Positions 47,429-61,685 of a DNA stretch of 64,000 bases are shown in pieces; position 1 is the stretch's first letter; each line of letters starts with the position of its first letter. This DNA is from Ahaetulla prasina (Eukaryota; Chordata; Lepidosauria; Squamata; Colubridae): NCBI RefSeq assembly GCF_028640845.1, contig NC_080540.1, forward strand, positions 132,956,420 to 133,020,419, given 5' to 3'. Below the pieces are notes generated by a model. The model saw only the letters and a program-made list of their open reading frames with translations, ran no database searches and was not told the origin of the DNA. The position numbers and the translations under genes are program-made.

Positions 47429-47818
47429 ATATACAACATCTTGCTGGGCTCTGTTTCCCGTCAGCAGCTAATTTATTTTTCTTAAAAAATGTTTATGATT
47501 GAAATCAATGGAAGAAAATTAATGAATACTATCCAACTAATTATTGATTTGGGAGATAAGCAGAAAACTAGTCTGATTTCTGAGTTGAAGGCTCAACTGC
47601 CCTCCCGCAATACTGCCAACTTTATTCTTTTGTGCCTTTCTTCAATGTCAGAGTTTCAATTAATAAAGAATTGCCTTCAGATGCTCAGGGAGTGGACTTG
47701 CTAGGCTAGATTTCTCCCTCCAAAGAGATATTTAAATTCAGAGGTAAAATTCTGAATCTGATGAATCTTATGGTCACTAGGACAAACCTCCAAGGGCAAC
47801 AGACTTGCGATAATAATG

Positions 47819-48199
47819 CCGGTAGCCCTCGACTTACAACCACAATTGAGCCCAACATTTCTGTTGTTAAGTGAGTTTTGCCCCATTTTATGACCTTTCT
47901 TGCCACATTAGTTAAGTGAATCACCGCAGTTGGTAAGTTGGTATCACGGTTGTTAAGTGAATCTGGCTTTCCCCATTGACTTTACTTGTCAAAAGTTTCA
48001 AAAAGGGGATCACATGACCTTGGGACATAGCAACGGCCATAAGTATGAACCAGTTGCCAAGTGTCTGAATTTTGATCACATGGTCATGGGGATGCTGCAA
48101 AAGTTGTAACTCTGAAAAAATGGTCATAAGTCACTTTTTCCAGTGCCATTGTAAGTTTGAATGGTCACTAAATGAAATGTTTAAGTCAAAGGCTACCTG
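47819..48199. mobile_element. Tc1/mariner-like MITE, intronic
   Basis: Ends CCGGTAGCCCTCGACTTA and TTAAGTCAAAGGCTACCTG are inverted repeats; TA follows the right end. The interior (GTTAAGTGAATC, CATGGGGATGCTGC) matches the elements at 30525 and 40552. It ends 63 bases before the next exon. Confidence 0.78.
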
Positions 48200-48262
48200 T
48201 ATTCCCTCTCAAAAGCTAATTTATTACTTTAATATTAAATGTATATTCTCTTTTTTCCTTAG

Positions 48263-48448
48263 TGTGTGGGAGATTGTTGGACAGCAAGGTGGAGGCTTGT
48301 CTGTTTTAAGAACCTTCCGTCTTATGCGAGTTCTAAAACTGGTCCGGTTTATGCCTGCTCTTCAACGCCAATTAGTGGTCCTCATGAAAACAATGGACAA
48401 TGTGGCCACCTTCTGTATGTTACTGATGCTCTTCATCTTTATCTTCAG
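48263..48448 (+). CDS. CACNA1G exon: domain II S3-S4-S5
   Basis: The exon encodes [15 protein letters not shown], the S4 voltage sensor [14 protein letters not shown] with positive residues at every third position, then [19 protein letters not shown] and the S5 end LFIFIF. The preceding intron ends TTTTTTCCTTAG and the following begins GTGAGT. Phase: one base completes the Ser codon from 45340, and two bases are left over for 49342. All three Cav3 paralogues are very similar here. No disruption is seen. Confidence 0.97.
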
Positions 48449-49341
48449 GTGAGTTCATAATAATAAAAAAACCCTCCTACCTGAGCATTGGGACTATTAT
48501 CAGAGGCCCCGCTCAGAGTGCTTTCACATGCAGGATTTTAGCAGGTGAGACTAGACATTTGTAATGAGAGTAGACATTTGTAATTATGGAGGAATGCCTT
48601 CTTTAAAATAGCCTGCCAACTTTATTTTATTTAGATGCCGGACAAAGATATTTATAATAAAATTAAATTAAAACTATCCAGCCTTTTAATTTTCCTGTAT
48701 TTCTTAGATTATACTGTTGAACTTCTTTGTGACTTCCTTTTACAGTATTTTAACTGATTATGGTTTCATTATATTTTGCTTTGGATTTATTGGGTTTCTT
48801 GTTTATTACTGAAAACCTTTTCCTATAGGGCAGCTAGCACATTTTAAATATGAGCAGATGAAATAATCATTTGTGATTCTAGGTTTGTTATATTGCAACT
48901 TCTGTTTCAACATGAAATTATCCAGATTTAAAAGGGGAAGTAATTTCTGCTACAGCTCTGTAAATATAAATCTGTAACTATTCTTTTTTCATCTCTGTAG
49001 CTCTATTAGAAGTGGTCAGAATTTGAAAAGAGATAAACACTTTTAAAAGCATTCAGATTCTAAAGATGCTGATTCTTTTGGATGTCTTTGTAATGTAGAA
49101 AATTTAAAACTCACTGGTTTGTCTTTGTTCCCATATCCTGTGTGTTTTCGTATTTTATATAAGCCGTAATACAAGTTGCATATATCTGCCACATCAAAGT
49201 TATTTTCTAACTTATTAAAACTGACCTTCATTTTCTTAAATGAGAGGGAACAGAGTAGTAAGGAATGTGCTCCAAATATTCTTTAGTTCCAAAGTCTAAT
49301 TCTTCAATCTCTCTGTTAACCCATTTCTCCTTGTTATTCAG

Positions 49342-49456
49342 TATCCTTGGGATGCATCTCTTTGGGTGTAAGTTTGCCTCAGAGAGAGATGGAGACACTC
49401 TCCCTGATAGGAAGAATTTTGATTCCTTACTCTGGGCCATTGTTACTGTTTTCCAG
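49342..49456 (+). CDS. CACNA1G exon: domain II S5 end and pore turret
   Basis: It encodes [20 protein letters not shown] and [18 protein letters not shown], from the end of S5 into the extracellular turret and pore helix. The [14 protein letters not shown] form is the CACNA1G-like one; the other T-type paralogues have a different residue pattern at this turret. Borders are TTATTCAG and GTAATA. The exon ends in phase 0. Confidence 0.96.
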
Positions 49457-49534
49457 GTAATACATCAATTATGGTCCATAATTCTTTATCTTCGTCTTTA
49501 AATATTGATATATTGATATATTGACCATCAATTG

Positions 49535-49662
49535 TGTTGTAAATGTTGTACCTTGATGAACGTATCTTTTCTTTTATGTACACTGAGAGCATATGCACCA
49601 AGACAAATTCCTTGTGTGTCCAATCACACTTGGCCAATAAAAAAAATAATAATTCTATTCTA
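49535..49662 (+). mobile_element. L3/CR1-type LINE 3' end, intronic
   Basis: Contains ACCAAGACAAATTCCTTGTG and GGCCAATAAAAAAAATAAT, ending in only two ATTCT units. This tail has hardly expanded compared with the copies at 13.0, 13.4 and 34.9 kb. Confidence 0.85.
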
Positions 49663-50586
49663 AATGCCTGTCATTGTAAATTGTTTTACAGCTGGAGTTT
49701 TTGAAAACAATATAGTGAACATCAATTGCTTCTTCATAGACCCGTGTCAATAATACAGGTGTAATGGAAAGCGAATAACAGATTCTAGTAATTAAGATAT
49801 TAAATAATACATAAAGCCCTAGTATAAATTGACCTTCTGGTTATGTTTGAGCAACCAAATACATTTCCTGTATAGAAATAAGGATGTATGCTAATTTTAT
49901 GTGTTTGTTTTATATAATGCCTATATTCTTAAATAAAAAATGCAATTTAAAGAAAAGGGCTTTTAGCAGCACAAGTAACCCAGAATATTGAACTTTCTTA
50001 AACAAAATTCTCTAAACTGTAAAAGACTGAGATCTGATAATTCCTTTTGAACAAATTGTTTTAGTCAGAAATGTTGGGAGTGGGGGGGGAGTTGATTATT
50101 TAAATAAAATATGGAAACATTGATATATATAGTTAGAAACACAAGAGAAAAACTTATTCCAGGCATTTTCAAGTTGCTTCTTTTCGTTTACTGTTTCTGG
50201 TGATGCCAGCTAAGCTTGAAAAACTGAGGCAGCCACCAGTTAGAAGAATGTTAGGGGAATCAGCCACATCTGGCCAGAAGCAGTGAGTATTATGCATTAC
50301 TCAGTCAGCTGTGAAGTTTCTTAGCCACTAAAAAATTCATTACAGTCCACAAGGATAAGGCAATCTGTGCCACAGTTCTGACACTGAGTCACATGGGTGA
50401 GACTCCTCAAAAAGAAGGTTCATAACAAGTTCTAAGTGCGTACTATATCACCATTTTCAAAAATTACATGTAGGCATGATGCTTAGCATTTAGAAATGCA
50501 GCTGTTTTACCTGGGTCATAGGTTGCTAGAAAGGTGAATGCACTTTAAGATTGTCTTGTATCAAATGATTCCTGTTTTCATTCCAG

Positions 50587-50742
50587 ATTCTGACCCAGGA
50601 AGACTGGAATAAAGTCCTCTACAATGGCATGGCTTCTACCTCTTCCTGGGCTGCTCTCTACTTCATAGCCCTCATGACATTTGGAAATTACGTTCTCTTT
50701 AATTTGTTGGTTGCTATCTTGGTGGAAGGCTTTCAGACGGAG
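50587..50742 (+). CDS. CACNA1G exon: domain II selectivity filter and S6
   Basis: The exon encodes [17 protein letters not shown], with the pore glutamate in QEDWN that forms part of the ion selectivity filter, then [20 protein letters not shown] and the S6 end [14 protein letters not shown]. It is 52 codons in phase 0 at both ends, after CATTCCAG and before GTAAAG. The pore lining and S6 gate look intact. Confidence 0.97.
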
Positions 50743-51284
50743 GTAAAGCCTCGAAGGGCTTCTTTCATTTCACTTTGATAAAGAGAGTGTGGAAGGTTCA
50801 GAACCCCTGTATGTAAAATGATTAGAATTTCCAAAAGAAGCAATTGCTTCGGTAAAAAGACAGACCCTTTGGTTGGTATCAAAGACCCAGCTTCAAGTGT
50901 TGTGAAAGAGCACACGATCATGCAAACACATTGCCTTTGAACCAAGCTTTGTTGCATTTAAGAGCCAAATTCAAAACTGCCTGATAAATATGCATGAGAT
51001 GAGTCAGTCCATTGTCCCATTTGCTGCTATGTCTTTGTAGACATTTTCCTGCCTCCATAAAAGCAACGCGTTGGCGTCTTTTATTTATTCTATTTTTGCC
51101 TGCCCCTTTTGGATTGAAGCTACATCTTTCATTAACTAGAGTCTACCTTTGCCATCATTGCCAAGCAGCTGGAAAAAAAACCCACATTTGAATTGAACTT
51201 GGGATGGTTTCCACTTTTCAAGGTAGCCTAGAAATATTTTAGATAAATAAGATCAATAAACTTGGCCTCTGTAATTTTACTGGC

Positions 51285-51485
51285 AAGCTAGTATGTCTGC
51301 ATCTTGCAAAGGTGAACAATCAACCACTGGAATGGTTTGTCTTCGGAAGTTGTGGGTGCCCCAGCGGAGGCTTTCAAGAAGAGACTCAACCGACAGTCAG
51401 TCTGAAATGGTATGGGGTCTCCTGCTCAAGCAGGGTGGCTGGACAGATGATCTTCAAGTTCCTTCCAACTCTGTTCTGTTCTTTC
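51285..51485 (+). mobile_element. CR1 LINE 3' end remnant, intronic
   Basis: Diverged CR1 C-terminal coding end (LSSEVVGAPAEAFKKRL in one frame) and the tail TTCAAGTTCCTTCCAACTCTG. Confidence 0.7.
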
Positions 51486-51949
51486 TGCATACTTTGGGAG
51501 GCAGCAAATAAACCAGCCTTCAAGCAATAAAATCTCAAAACACTGTTTCGGGTCTCAAGGTGGCAGTATTCAACACAACCCCCAGGCATAGGTAGCATGG
51601 CCGGGATTATTCAGTAGCATCTAGACATGGGCTTTTAAATCAAAGTGATGTTGATAGTGTGAGTTTGTGGCCTACTTCTCTTTTTATCCCATTCATTTGC
51701 AGCATAAGGAAAAGATTTTAGAAAACCTCCAGACTTTTATTTATTTGCATCCTAACATGGTACAGGAAGATGATTTATGGAAGAGTAATTTAGGACAAAG
51801 TAACCATGAGTTCTCTGTTTGCTTAATCCTTAAACTTCATTTTAAGTTCCTTGTACTTGCTTGGGCCTCCAGGTCGTAGCTATTGTTTTCTCTGAGATGA
51901 TATCAGAAGGAAGGGATACTGTGCCAACCCCACTGAGTTGTCAGAGGTT

Positions 51950-52380
51950 TGTGGAGTCCTTGGTGGTGTCTGGCCTTGGTTGATTGCTTGCTGACATGTC
52001 ATTAACTGGCTAGTGCTAGAAGAAAGTGGGTTTTGCTCTCTGTTTATATACAGTAGCCTGCCCTGTCTGTTGGTTGGAGGTAATGTGTTTTCACTTGGTA
52101 GTTCTTAGATTAGGCTGCTATTTACTACTTGATTGTGTGTCTGAGTTGGTAATTCCTTGATTAGGATATTGTTTACTGCTTGATTGTTTGTCTGGTGTTG
52201 CTCCTAGTGTTAATTCCTGCTTTATCTGGATGTTGATAGCTGCTAAGGAGGTATTCTGGTTTAATGTTTCTTTTTTAGCTTTTTTGTTATCTCTTTTGAA
52301 TGGTTTGTAAATGTTATTTATCTTTATGTGCCTGTTGATGACTGATTCATCTGAGCGCCTAGCTTCCAGGAATTCCTTTA
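51950..52380 (-). mobile_element. possible Penelope-like element 3' remnant, intronic
   Basis: The minus strand near 52370-52270 reads EFLEARRSDESVINRHIKIN and then NIYKPFKRDN, resembling the end of the GIY-YIG endonuclease region of Penelope-like elements. The rest is degenerate. Confidence 0.5.
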
Positions 52381-55300
52381 CATTTGGGGATTTAACTTAG
52401 CCTAAGGTGCTGACAGTTCAATCCTTAAATTGAGGTCTGAGTCTAAGACATCAGAGTTTAACCCTTCGCTGAATTTATTCTCTTCTATTAGTCATAGGTT
52501 TCTTTTAAATGACAGGTGCAGCAGCAAAACCACAACTGCCTGTTGGCTATTATCAGATGATTAATGGGATGAATCGTAGCATACCTAATTTAAATAACAC
52601 AATAAATAAAATATCTATCTAACCTCTTGCTGCCAATGATTACTTTGCTCCGAATGCTTGGACAATAATGATTTCCCATGTATAAACCAGAAAGTTATTG
52701 TGGGCAGAATGTCCCCTGATGTGAATTGGCACAGCTATGTGACGAGCTAAAATGTCCCCTAAAACAAATTTAGGATCTGTTGTTATTTTGATTAGTGTTG
52801 CATGTCAATCTCTGAAAAAGAATTGAAATCAAATTTGGAGGCTGGGTTTGTCAGATCTTCAAGATAGACCAGAAATGGCATGGTAGGAATTCCAAAAAAA
52901 TATTCGACTATAATGTAGAATATCAGAATCTTGAAATCCTGTCAGGATTTCTCTGCCCCATCAAAGAAAATCAAGGTGGGGTGAGCTTCTTCTTCATATC
53001 ACCCTCTTTCTCCTGGCTGAGTAATCTTTTCTGAAACTTTGCCCACCAGCTCCTCCATTTTTTAATGATTCCCTCCTTCCTTCTCAATCCCAAGGCCAGA
53101 TGTACATTCCTTCACAGGACCATATATTCCATATACTATGCACTGCAAAAAATAGTAATAATGGTCTTTCCAAGGAGAAAAAATCCCTTTGTCTACCACA
53201 GTAATCTTTTAAAAGTCAATGAAATTTGTATTTTCTAAATTCCTTCCTATCCACTTCTCCTCTACAATCTCATTTCAATGCTGGTGACAGTTTTATCTTT
53301 GTGCCCTCAAGTGTCTTTTCTTGACTCTAAAAACACTTTTGTTAATTTTAGTATAAGAATGTACTGGGCCTTTCTGTTGCTAAGCAGCAGACATGTATAC
53401 AAAATACTGGGCCTGTTCTTAATATGCATGTGCACAAATCTGCAATATATAGCTCTTTAAAACTTGGCTCTAGCTGATGCTTCACTTTACGTGTGCAGAG
53501 GGCACATTGCTAGCAGCATCTCAGTGGGGCTTTATTTTCATTGGACCTTCTGAATGTTATTCTTTTATATTGCATAAAATAGGTTATGCAAGGGGAGGGC
53601 TCAGTTTGATAAAGACTATATAATACAAAAATGACAGAGTGAGCTGTTAGATTTGTGCCCTGGAGACTTTATCTAAGAAAGAAACAGGATACCAGCGAGA
53701 GAACCTTCTATCAGCGATAAACCTTTTCTCCTGGGAGACTACATGATAACATTATCTGTAGAACATATTTTTTATTGGCAATCCTTTCATGTTCCCTACA
53801 GATTTTGTGCTTGTCTTTGAGAATTCTTAGTTTATCTCCAGTTCCTCTTTTGTGTTGCTTTTTTTTCTTGTAGCACAAAGCAACTAGTAAGGAATGATGG
53901 CAGGTGTCAGCACTCCCAATCTGATACTTTCCATATTATGTTGGACTTCAGCTCCTATTATCTCCAGCCAGCACCATGCTGGCTATGCATTTATGGGCAC
54001 TACATCCAAACATCTGTCTGGGCAGCACTAAATTGGGGAAAGCCAGCTAAAAGAACAGGATGTCAAAGACGGAAGCAGGAAAATTATTTGCTTGACCTTC
54101 ACTCAACACTCAGTAACATGTTGTTGTTTAGAAAGACCCTGGTCATATCTTGGGCTTCAATGTAGTCCTGACATTTTACTTTTTCTGACACACAAACACA
54201 TTTCCACACACCAGTTAAAAAAGACATGAAATTGATTTCACAGATCCGACAATCACATTTTAGATTGACTTCCACATCTTCATTCCTCCCTTTCTGCAAA
54301 TTAGCAGCCAACTAAAAATCTTCCATTAACAACAGTTTCCCATTTTGTCATTAACAGTAAGGTAGCAGAGTAAGAAAGAAGTATAGAAGGAAAGGAGTAC
54401 AGTATATCAGCAGTATTGTTATGTCTTTTGGCTGTTGTTGCTCCAAAGTTGTTATTTGTAGATTCCTGGTATGGACATTAATATTAATTGAAAAGTTCCT
54501 ACTTTGCTTTTGGACTTATTGAATGGGATGATCAAAAGGGCTATTTGAAAGATGCTTTTATTTCACTGTGTAACCTGAGATATGGTGGTCCAAATTATTC
54601 TAATAGATCTTATTTTTTGCTGCTTAAGTGCAAAGTTTAGCTGACTGCTCTTTTTCAATAGTTTTCATCCACAAGGCATGTTAGGCTTTCTAGGAGTATT
54701 AGGCTTTCTTTGAACCTAGAGCTCATCTTTTTCACCCTCGAATAAAAAAAAATGGTCCTCTTGAACTGAATAAAAAGGTAAGAGATAAATTAATTGAATA
54801 TATAAATAAATAAATAAGGGGCAGCAGCACATGAGAATTGAACTCCACTGTCATATTCATAGTTAGCCATCTCTGAAAAGAGATAATTGTCTGTGCAACA
54901 AAGTAAAAAATGATCGAAACTGTCCATTTGTACAGCAAAATATGGCTGACTTAACAACTATGGTGCTCACTTTGATGTTCCAAAATGCTTTTTGTCTTCA
55001 TCTAAGAAATGCAGACTTGAAGTACAGCCAGAATAATTAATCCAATTCCTTAAATCAAAGAGGGCACCGACATTCTCAGTTTCCAGAAACAGATAATGTT
55101 TTTATTATGATTAAATATATAGCGTTTTTTATATTTGTCTTCTCCTAGGAATTGAAAGCCACTTTCTTTCCTTCCCCAATCAGATTTTGGTTAGACATTC
55201 TATCTCTAACTGCAATCTGACATATCTCAAGGGCATCAAGTTGGAAAAGGCTGCTGTAGCATTTATTTTTAAAAGTAATTGTCAGATGGATGACTATTAA

Positions 55301-55456
55301 ATAACTGCAAATGTATTTGATTTGTTAAAACTCCTAAAGCACGACATGCTGTATAAAAATGGAGTTCTAGCAGTGGTTCTGTCAAATATAATTGGAATAT
55401 GCTTAAAGTAAAACCCATTTATCATCTTTAATCCACAAGAGTTTGTCTTAATATAG
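52381..55456. other. CACNA1G intron, no recognised feature
   Basis: AT-rich intronic sequence without a recognised repeat or exon. Confidence 0.45.
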
Positions 55457-55680
55457 GAGCCATGGTGGTGCAGTGGTTAGAATGCAATAATTGCAGGCTA
55501 ACTCTGCCTACTGCCAGAAGGTCGATCCTGACAGGGCTCAAGGTTAACTCAGCCTTCTATCCTTCCGAGGTCGATAAAATGAGGACTCAGATTGTTGGGG
55601 GCAATTTGCTGACTCTATAAACCGCTCAGAGAGTGCTGTAAAGCAGTGTGGAGTGGTATAGATATCTAAATGCTATTGTC
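55457..55680 (+). mobile_element. tRNA-derived SINE, intronic
   Basis: Best-preserved head of the first SINE family: GAGCCATGGTGGTGCAGTGG (A-box-like), then GGTCGATCCTGACAGGG (B-box-like), then TTGTTGGGGGCAATTTGCTG, ending AAATGCTATTGTC. Confidence 0.88.
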
Positions 55681-56653
55681 TTTTATAATTTTGAATTATT
55701 ACTACAATGTTTTCAGTTAAAAATCCTTAAAGATTAATGTCCCTTGTTAATAACAAAGTATATGGAATCTTCGTTTGAATGAACAGTAAGCAAATACTTC
55801 GCTCTGTCTATACTTCTGCAACTTTAGCAAAGGGTAATATTTGGCTAACCTTGCTTGTTTGATCAGAAACTAAGCAAAACTGCACATGGTTTGTACTTGA
55901 GTGTAAAACCAGCAGAAAATCCCAGGGTTGCAGCCAAGGTTTCGAAATTTTTAAAAGTCCCCAAAGATAGTAAGGGCAACCACTCCTGTACTATTACTCC
56001 CTCCCAAAAAAATACTCACCCAAATTTACATCTGGGTAGTTATCAGGTTCTAGATTTGTCTTAAGGAATCTTTAACATCACGAGGCAAACTGTAAACAAC
56101 TAGCAGCAGCTTAAGCTGCATAGGGAGAGAGAAACTAGGGTGCATGATTGGACATATTTTTAACCAACTCTAAACTATGGAGAAATGTTGTTCAAATGCT
56201 ACAACTTTGTAAAGATCCTGTTGTTCTTTTGGTTGTTGCAGAGAGAAACAACCGATTTCAAACAGACAGATTTCAAGATTTACAGTTTTAACAGATGTTC
56301 ACATATAAGCCATAAATATGAACAGAGCTCTTAATTTAAAGATCTGGATTATGTGTCCATAAATGTCTTCTCAAGACTTTGAATCAGTGGTATTCAGAGC
56401 TGAATTTGGCTACATCAGATAATTCAAGGGTAGTGTAACCTGTTCAATTGCTTCTCCGTGGTACAAAATTTACTGCAATGGGTACCTTCCCCTTCTCTTC
56501 CATTCCTATTGTTATTCCTTTTTTTCTAATATATTTATTACCCTTTTATCCACTCTCTCAATTTTGATGTTAAGATTTATAAAATTTGAAAAATCCACCT
56601 TCCTTCCTGCCTTCCTTCCATCCCCTCACCTTCCTTCCTCATTTTTACTTCAG

Positions 56654-56722
56654 GAAATCACCAAACGGGAAGCAGCGAGTAGGCAGTTAAGCTGTATTCA
56701 GCTGCCTGTCGACTCGTCAGTG
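56654..56722 (+). CDS. CACNA1G exon: start of II-III linker
   Basis: A 23-codon exon encodes EITKREAASRQLSCIQLPVD plus SSV. It starts after a pyrimidine-rich tract and CAG, and is followed by GTACGT; another GT four bases on (GTAAGA) would change the frame. This segment is characteristic of CACNA1G and is lacking in the same form in CACNA1H and CACNA1I. It is cytoplasmic. The choice of phase 0 donor is supported by the next exon. Confidence 0.88.
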
Positions 56723-59700
56723 GTACGTAAGATCTGGCATGAACACCACAAGCTTTGTCTGATAGTTTTCTCTCCCTCAATATCTCTCTCTCTCTCTGCC
56801 TGTCTCTCTGTCTCTGTGTTGTGAGCAGTCACATCATTGCCACTGTTCTCATTACGATAGATGTTTGGTTATGAATTTGTTCTCATTGTCAAGTTGATCT
56901 TGATTTTAAGTCTCTTCCTTCTTTGAGGGAATTAAGAGGGTATCTCTCCAATGAGCAGAAACCTCTTTTAGACTCCTTAAGAGAGTCCTTTTCATAAACT
57001 TTAGGCCCCCTGCCAGCATTTCTAAAAGAGGAAGATCTTGAACTTCCTACCAACTTAGAAGCTAGCAGTGTGCCCTGGCCATTGTCTTGTAGCTCACAGA
57101 TGGATAGAAATTATTGCCGCTTAATTTAACTTTGGTTTTGATTGAGCCAAGATAATTGGTCATTGCTTACATCTATCTATTAATATACACTGATTTTTAA
57201 TGAATATAGGTTTATATTTCTGATTTTTGGAAACAGAGTATTATTGTTTCAGCTGTCTCAGTTGTATTATCAACAACAAAGGAGTATGATTGTAGGCCCA
57301 GAGTTCATTCAGGTCAGTAAGAACCTTGCCCATATGCCCGACATGAATTCTAAGAAAATATAAAGCATATAGTTTCATGCCATAATCTCCCTTATAGACA
57401 TGCCTTACAAATTGTCACTTAATTCTTTTGCATGCCAATGCTGACTCTCTTTTAAAAAAAGAGAGAGAAAAAGGGAGAGAGACAGAGACACTAGGAAAAC
57501 ATATCAAAGACAGACGGGACCTAAAATCAAGCATGCTTTGTGGATGTTCATATGTGAGAAGACTCTGTCCTGAAAAAGACCATTCTAGAATTGAGGCAGC
57601 TACTGACAGCATATATAATATATAACCAGAGACCTTGAGGAATTCTTTATATTGATTGGAGGTTAGAAAAAAAGGGTACATAGGAGAGGTCAGGGGGGAA
57701 AAAGGAATATAAATCCTTCTTAAAGGATTTACATAACATTGGTAGAATATTGTTACAGTCTTTTAAAAATGAATGAAAAAAACAACATACTTATGTATGC
57801 GTCAGATACTGACATCATGCAAATATACTCCCCTGCCTTAGATCTATGAAATCAAGCACATCACAAATTCTGTTATCCTTGCCATTGCCTTGTTCTATTA
57901 TAAACCTGTCCTTCCCTCTTTTCCCAAGTTTCTTCTGGTATTGGAAGTGGGGGCTTCTGTTTAGATCCTTTTTTTGACTGCTCAGATTTCTCCAACCTGG
58001 TGCTTTCCAGAGATATTGAAACTACACCATCCTCTGGCCAGCATGATGTACACTTCTGGAGAGCACCAGAGTCAGGAGAGCTGTTATAGCCATAGGCTGC
58101 CTTCCCTACATACTGGTCAGTTCCTGACACGTCTCATGCTTATCATGAACAAACTATTCTTTTTGCTCACCTAATGCCTTTTTCATTCAGAAAGGCAAAC
58201 TAGGAGTGAAAAATCAGGTAATTTCTTCAGGAACCTAAGTGGGTAAGGCTTGCCTGTGGTAAATTAGTGTGCTTAGCATTTTCAAGTTGCTGTTGGGTTC
58301 TATGGCAGGATGATGTAAAAAAAAATGGGTTTGGTGCTGAAGGGAGGGAGGATAAAATACACTGGCACTTGTATTAAAATATCACATCAGACAAACTGTC
58401 ACCTAATAACTAAAAAAACCTGTTTGGAACACAGACTAAAAAAATGAAGGGGAAAAAAACTTATTGAATTCCATTTTTGCCAATTGCAGTGTTATCGAAA
58501 GGCTTTTAATGCAAACTCTCTTCTTATTTTAAAGGATGATTTTACTGACAAGTATCGTTAATGCTCTTTTGAGTTTTTTAACGAGCATTATCTTCAAACA
58601 TTTGTTAGGATATTTTTTATGATATGGACCTAGCATCATTTTACATGATTTGTAATATAATATACATATATTTAAGTTGCATGTTTAATAAAATTGTAAA
58701 GACACAGGTCTGCACAGGCATTTTTCTCATATTCACACGATCCCTTTTAAGTTAGATTTGAATTGCAGGAAAAGTTTGTTGACAGGATACAGTCCTCCAT
58801 GTGGACATTCTAAATTCTCCAAGCTTAAAGCCAATTTATTACCCATTAGATTTTGAAGCATATGAACAGAGATAATACTTTGGAAATATTTTTTATTAAT
58901 TTTATTATGAAATGTATTTACTGCCCATCATGTCAAATGACTTTGGGTGGCTTACAGCATAAATATTTAATTAAGATTGCAATTTAGCTCAAGTTAATCA
59001 TTTATTATTGAGAAAATGAGCTCAAATGCACTGTCTCAATAAAGAGAAATGGGCAGCTATGTCACAGCCACATTATAAATTCTGAGGATCATTCTCAAGG
59101 GACCTTTTCCATTATGACTCTTAAGCAACACAAAATAAATAAAAACCATCCCTTACATTGGACTCAATTGTTTTGGTATAAGGGATCGGTTAATCATGAA
59201 AGGCTGAAATGTTACACTTAAATTAAAATGCATTAGGGCAACCACTAAGAGAAAATTACTTTATCTTTTTTTATACTGTACTTCTTATACTGATTTATGA
59301 AGAAATATGGGTAAGACCTAACAAAATTACTAATGAATTAATCCATGAGCTGCAGGTGTGAATGGATTACTGCTTTTAGCCTTATTTTAGCATTAAAAGA
59401 AGCAGATGATTCTAATATGTATATTGGGAAAATATCCAAAGGAAGTGACATCAACTTAACTCTAAATCAGAATAGAAATCTACAAGTTCATCTTAACTGA
59501 GTGTTCTGTATTCTTCAGAAGCATTTTTTTTAATGAGCCCACCTACCATGAAGTCAGGCAATCAAAATTTCCTTAAAATAGTTTTACTTTAACCCTGAAA
59601 AAAAGGATTTTGTCCTGTTGGAAGGAGCCCAAGGATGTGCATGCTGGCTTCATTGCCTTGATCCTGACCTCTAAGTGTTGGTGGGGAAAATTTGAGTGGA

Positions 59701-61685
59701 TATTGGTGGAATCATGTTTGAATGAATACAATTCACTGGATGTCAAATGCAAGGAAGAGCCTTGTCAAGTAGGGGATTGTCTTTCAAACCTTCATGATCA
59801 GCGGCCAAACCCAAATGGACCATCATGCAGGGACTACCATGCAGAACTCATGCTCTTTCACTGTTTTTTCCAAGGGCTAAATAGGGATAGAAAGGTGCAG
59901 GGTTTCCTATTTATGAATTCCATGTGCTTGGATGCAAGATACATCATTAAAAAGTCAGCTTGATTGAAGAGAAATGCCTTGCAGATATGTTTATCTACGT
60001 AGATACACAAGCACACATTTAACTGGAAAAATAAAGGTCAGTACATTGATGATGTGACCTGGATGCTAATCAGGCAAAATTTTCAATTAATTACAAAAGT
60101 CTGCTATTGAACATTATCCTCCCAACCAAACCCGTTCCACTTCAAGCTTTTCTCCAGCATCAAGTGCCATCATGGTGAGCTAAAGCTTTTTAGTACAGCA
60201 GCATGGATCTTATTGTATTTTGCTGGGTTAATTGCCTTTCTTTCCTGATTTCATAAGGTTTTGTGTGTTTGTGTGTGTATGTGTTATCACCAATTTATTT
60301 CTTCTGTTAAATGTCTTTATGAAGCTATCTTGGGTCAGAACTGCCAAAAAAAGCAGCCTTCAGCAGCTCCTTCTGAGCTATTCTACTTCTGGTTCATATT
60401 ATAGGTTATTACATTACATTAAGCCATGATTGCTTAATTGTAATTTCCTCAATAAACTAAAGTTAACTGAGTTCAAATATAGTTAGTCATTAACCATGGC
60501 TTATAAGCTACAGTGCTTATGCACAAAATACATTAAACCAAAACTAAATGACATGTGGCTTAGTGCAGGGTCTTAATATATTTTTATTATCATTTGATTG
60601 CCCCAGAGATGGGCTCCAAAATGGTAATAATGCTTGATTTAAAAACGAGGTGAAGAAAGGAGATGAAGGAGACAAAGACAATTAAAATTGGACATTAAAA
60701 AAATTCTAAGATAACCCTCTAATAGAAAAAGGTCTTATGAATTGCATTACCATTTGATAAAAGAACTTTGACAGTATGGTAAATGCCCATTATTTACAGG
60801 CTGTTGATTCTGATTTCACTGTCAGAAGCTAAACATTATTTTTGAGGGACAGCCCTTCAATTCATCCTAATGATTGGATGAATTAAATCAAGGATAGGCC
60901 CAGCCGCAGAATACCCATTCCCTGAATCATATTGCTAAAATAGATGGGCCCACTTCAGATTTCATCTTTCTCAACCAGATCTCTGATTAACCAACTTCAA
61001 GAGGTAAAAGTTAGGGTGTTGTAGGAAATTGCAGTGATTCTGTGGATTGAAAAAAAAAATAGTTGATCCCTGCTTTGTTCCTTTCAACGATTCAGATGAA
61101 TGGTTCTGTATTTTATAGGAATCGATCTGAAAAATATATACAGTATATTTTGATTCAAGGCTGCATTCAATTGACTCTAATTTCTGCCTTCTCCACCACG
61201 TTCATTTAGTCAATATAAAAACCAAGACATACTTTCAGGTGTCTGCTTAAAACTATTGTGATTGGGCTAAATTATTGATTAGAATAGAATGAGTGATAAA
61301 TGCTTGGGAATTAAGATGTGTTAGAGGTTCCTTTGAAGACCTTGGGGAAGGGGGAAGGGGTATTAGAAGCCTGGGAGTTAACTACGCTTCCAGGCTGGAT
61401 GTCTATCAGAATGGATTAAACCAATTGTATTTGCTCCTCTCAAGTCTTTAGCTGCTTTAGCTGCCCTTTCCAAAAGTATATTGTGTAGTGAAACTGGACT
61501 ACAGATGTGGAATTAAATATTTGCATGCCTCATGTTGTGGAAGGTGGTGTCCTACTGTGGCAACAGTTCAGTGGAGCAGTGATTCTTGTGTTTGGGGGGA
61601 GAAAGAGTCCTCTTATTCAGATGGGGAATGGCCAGGTAACTTATCCTATTTTTCCTACTGGCTAAGGCACTTTGTTTTTCTCTAG
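56723..61685. other. CACNA1G intron, no recognised feature
   Basis: About 5 kb of AT-rich intron. A short CT-rich microsatellite is at about 56785-56820. No recognised transposable element or exon was found. Confidence 0.45.

Noticed and set aside
55457..55680. tRNA gene
   Set aside because: A-box- and B-box-like sequences belong to a SINE head; no cloverleaf with a proper anticodon arm was seen.
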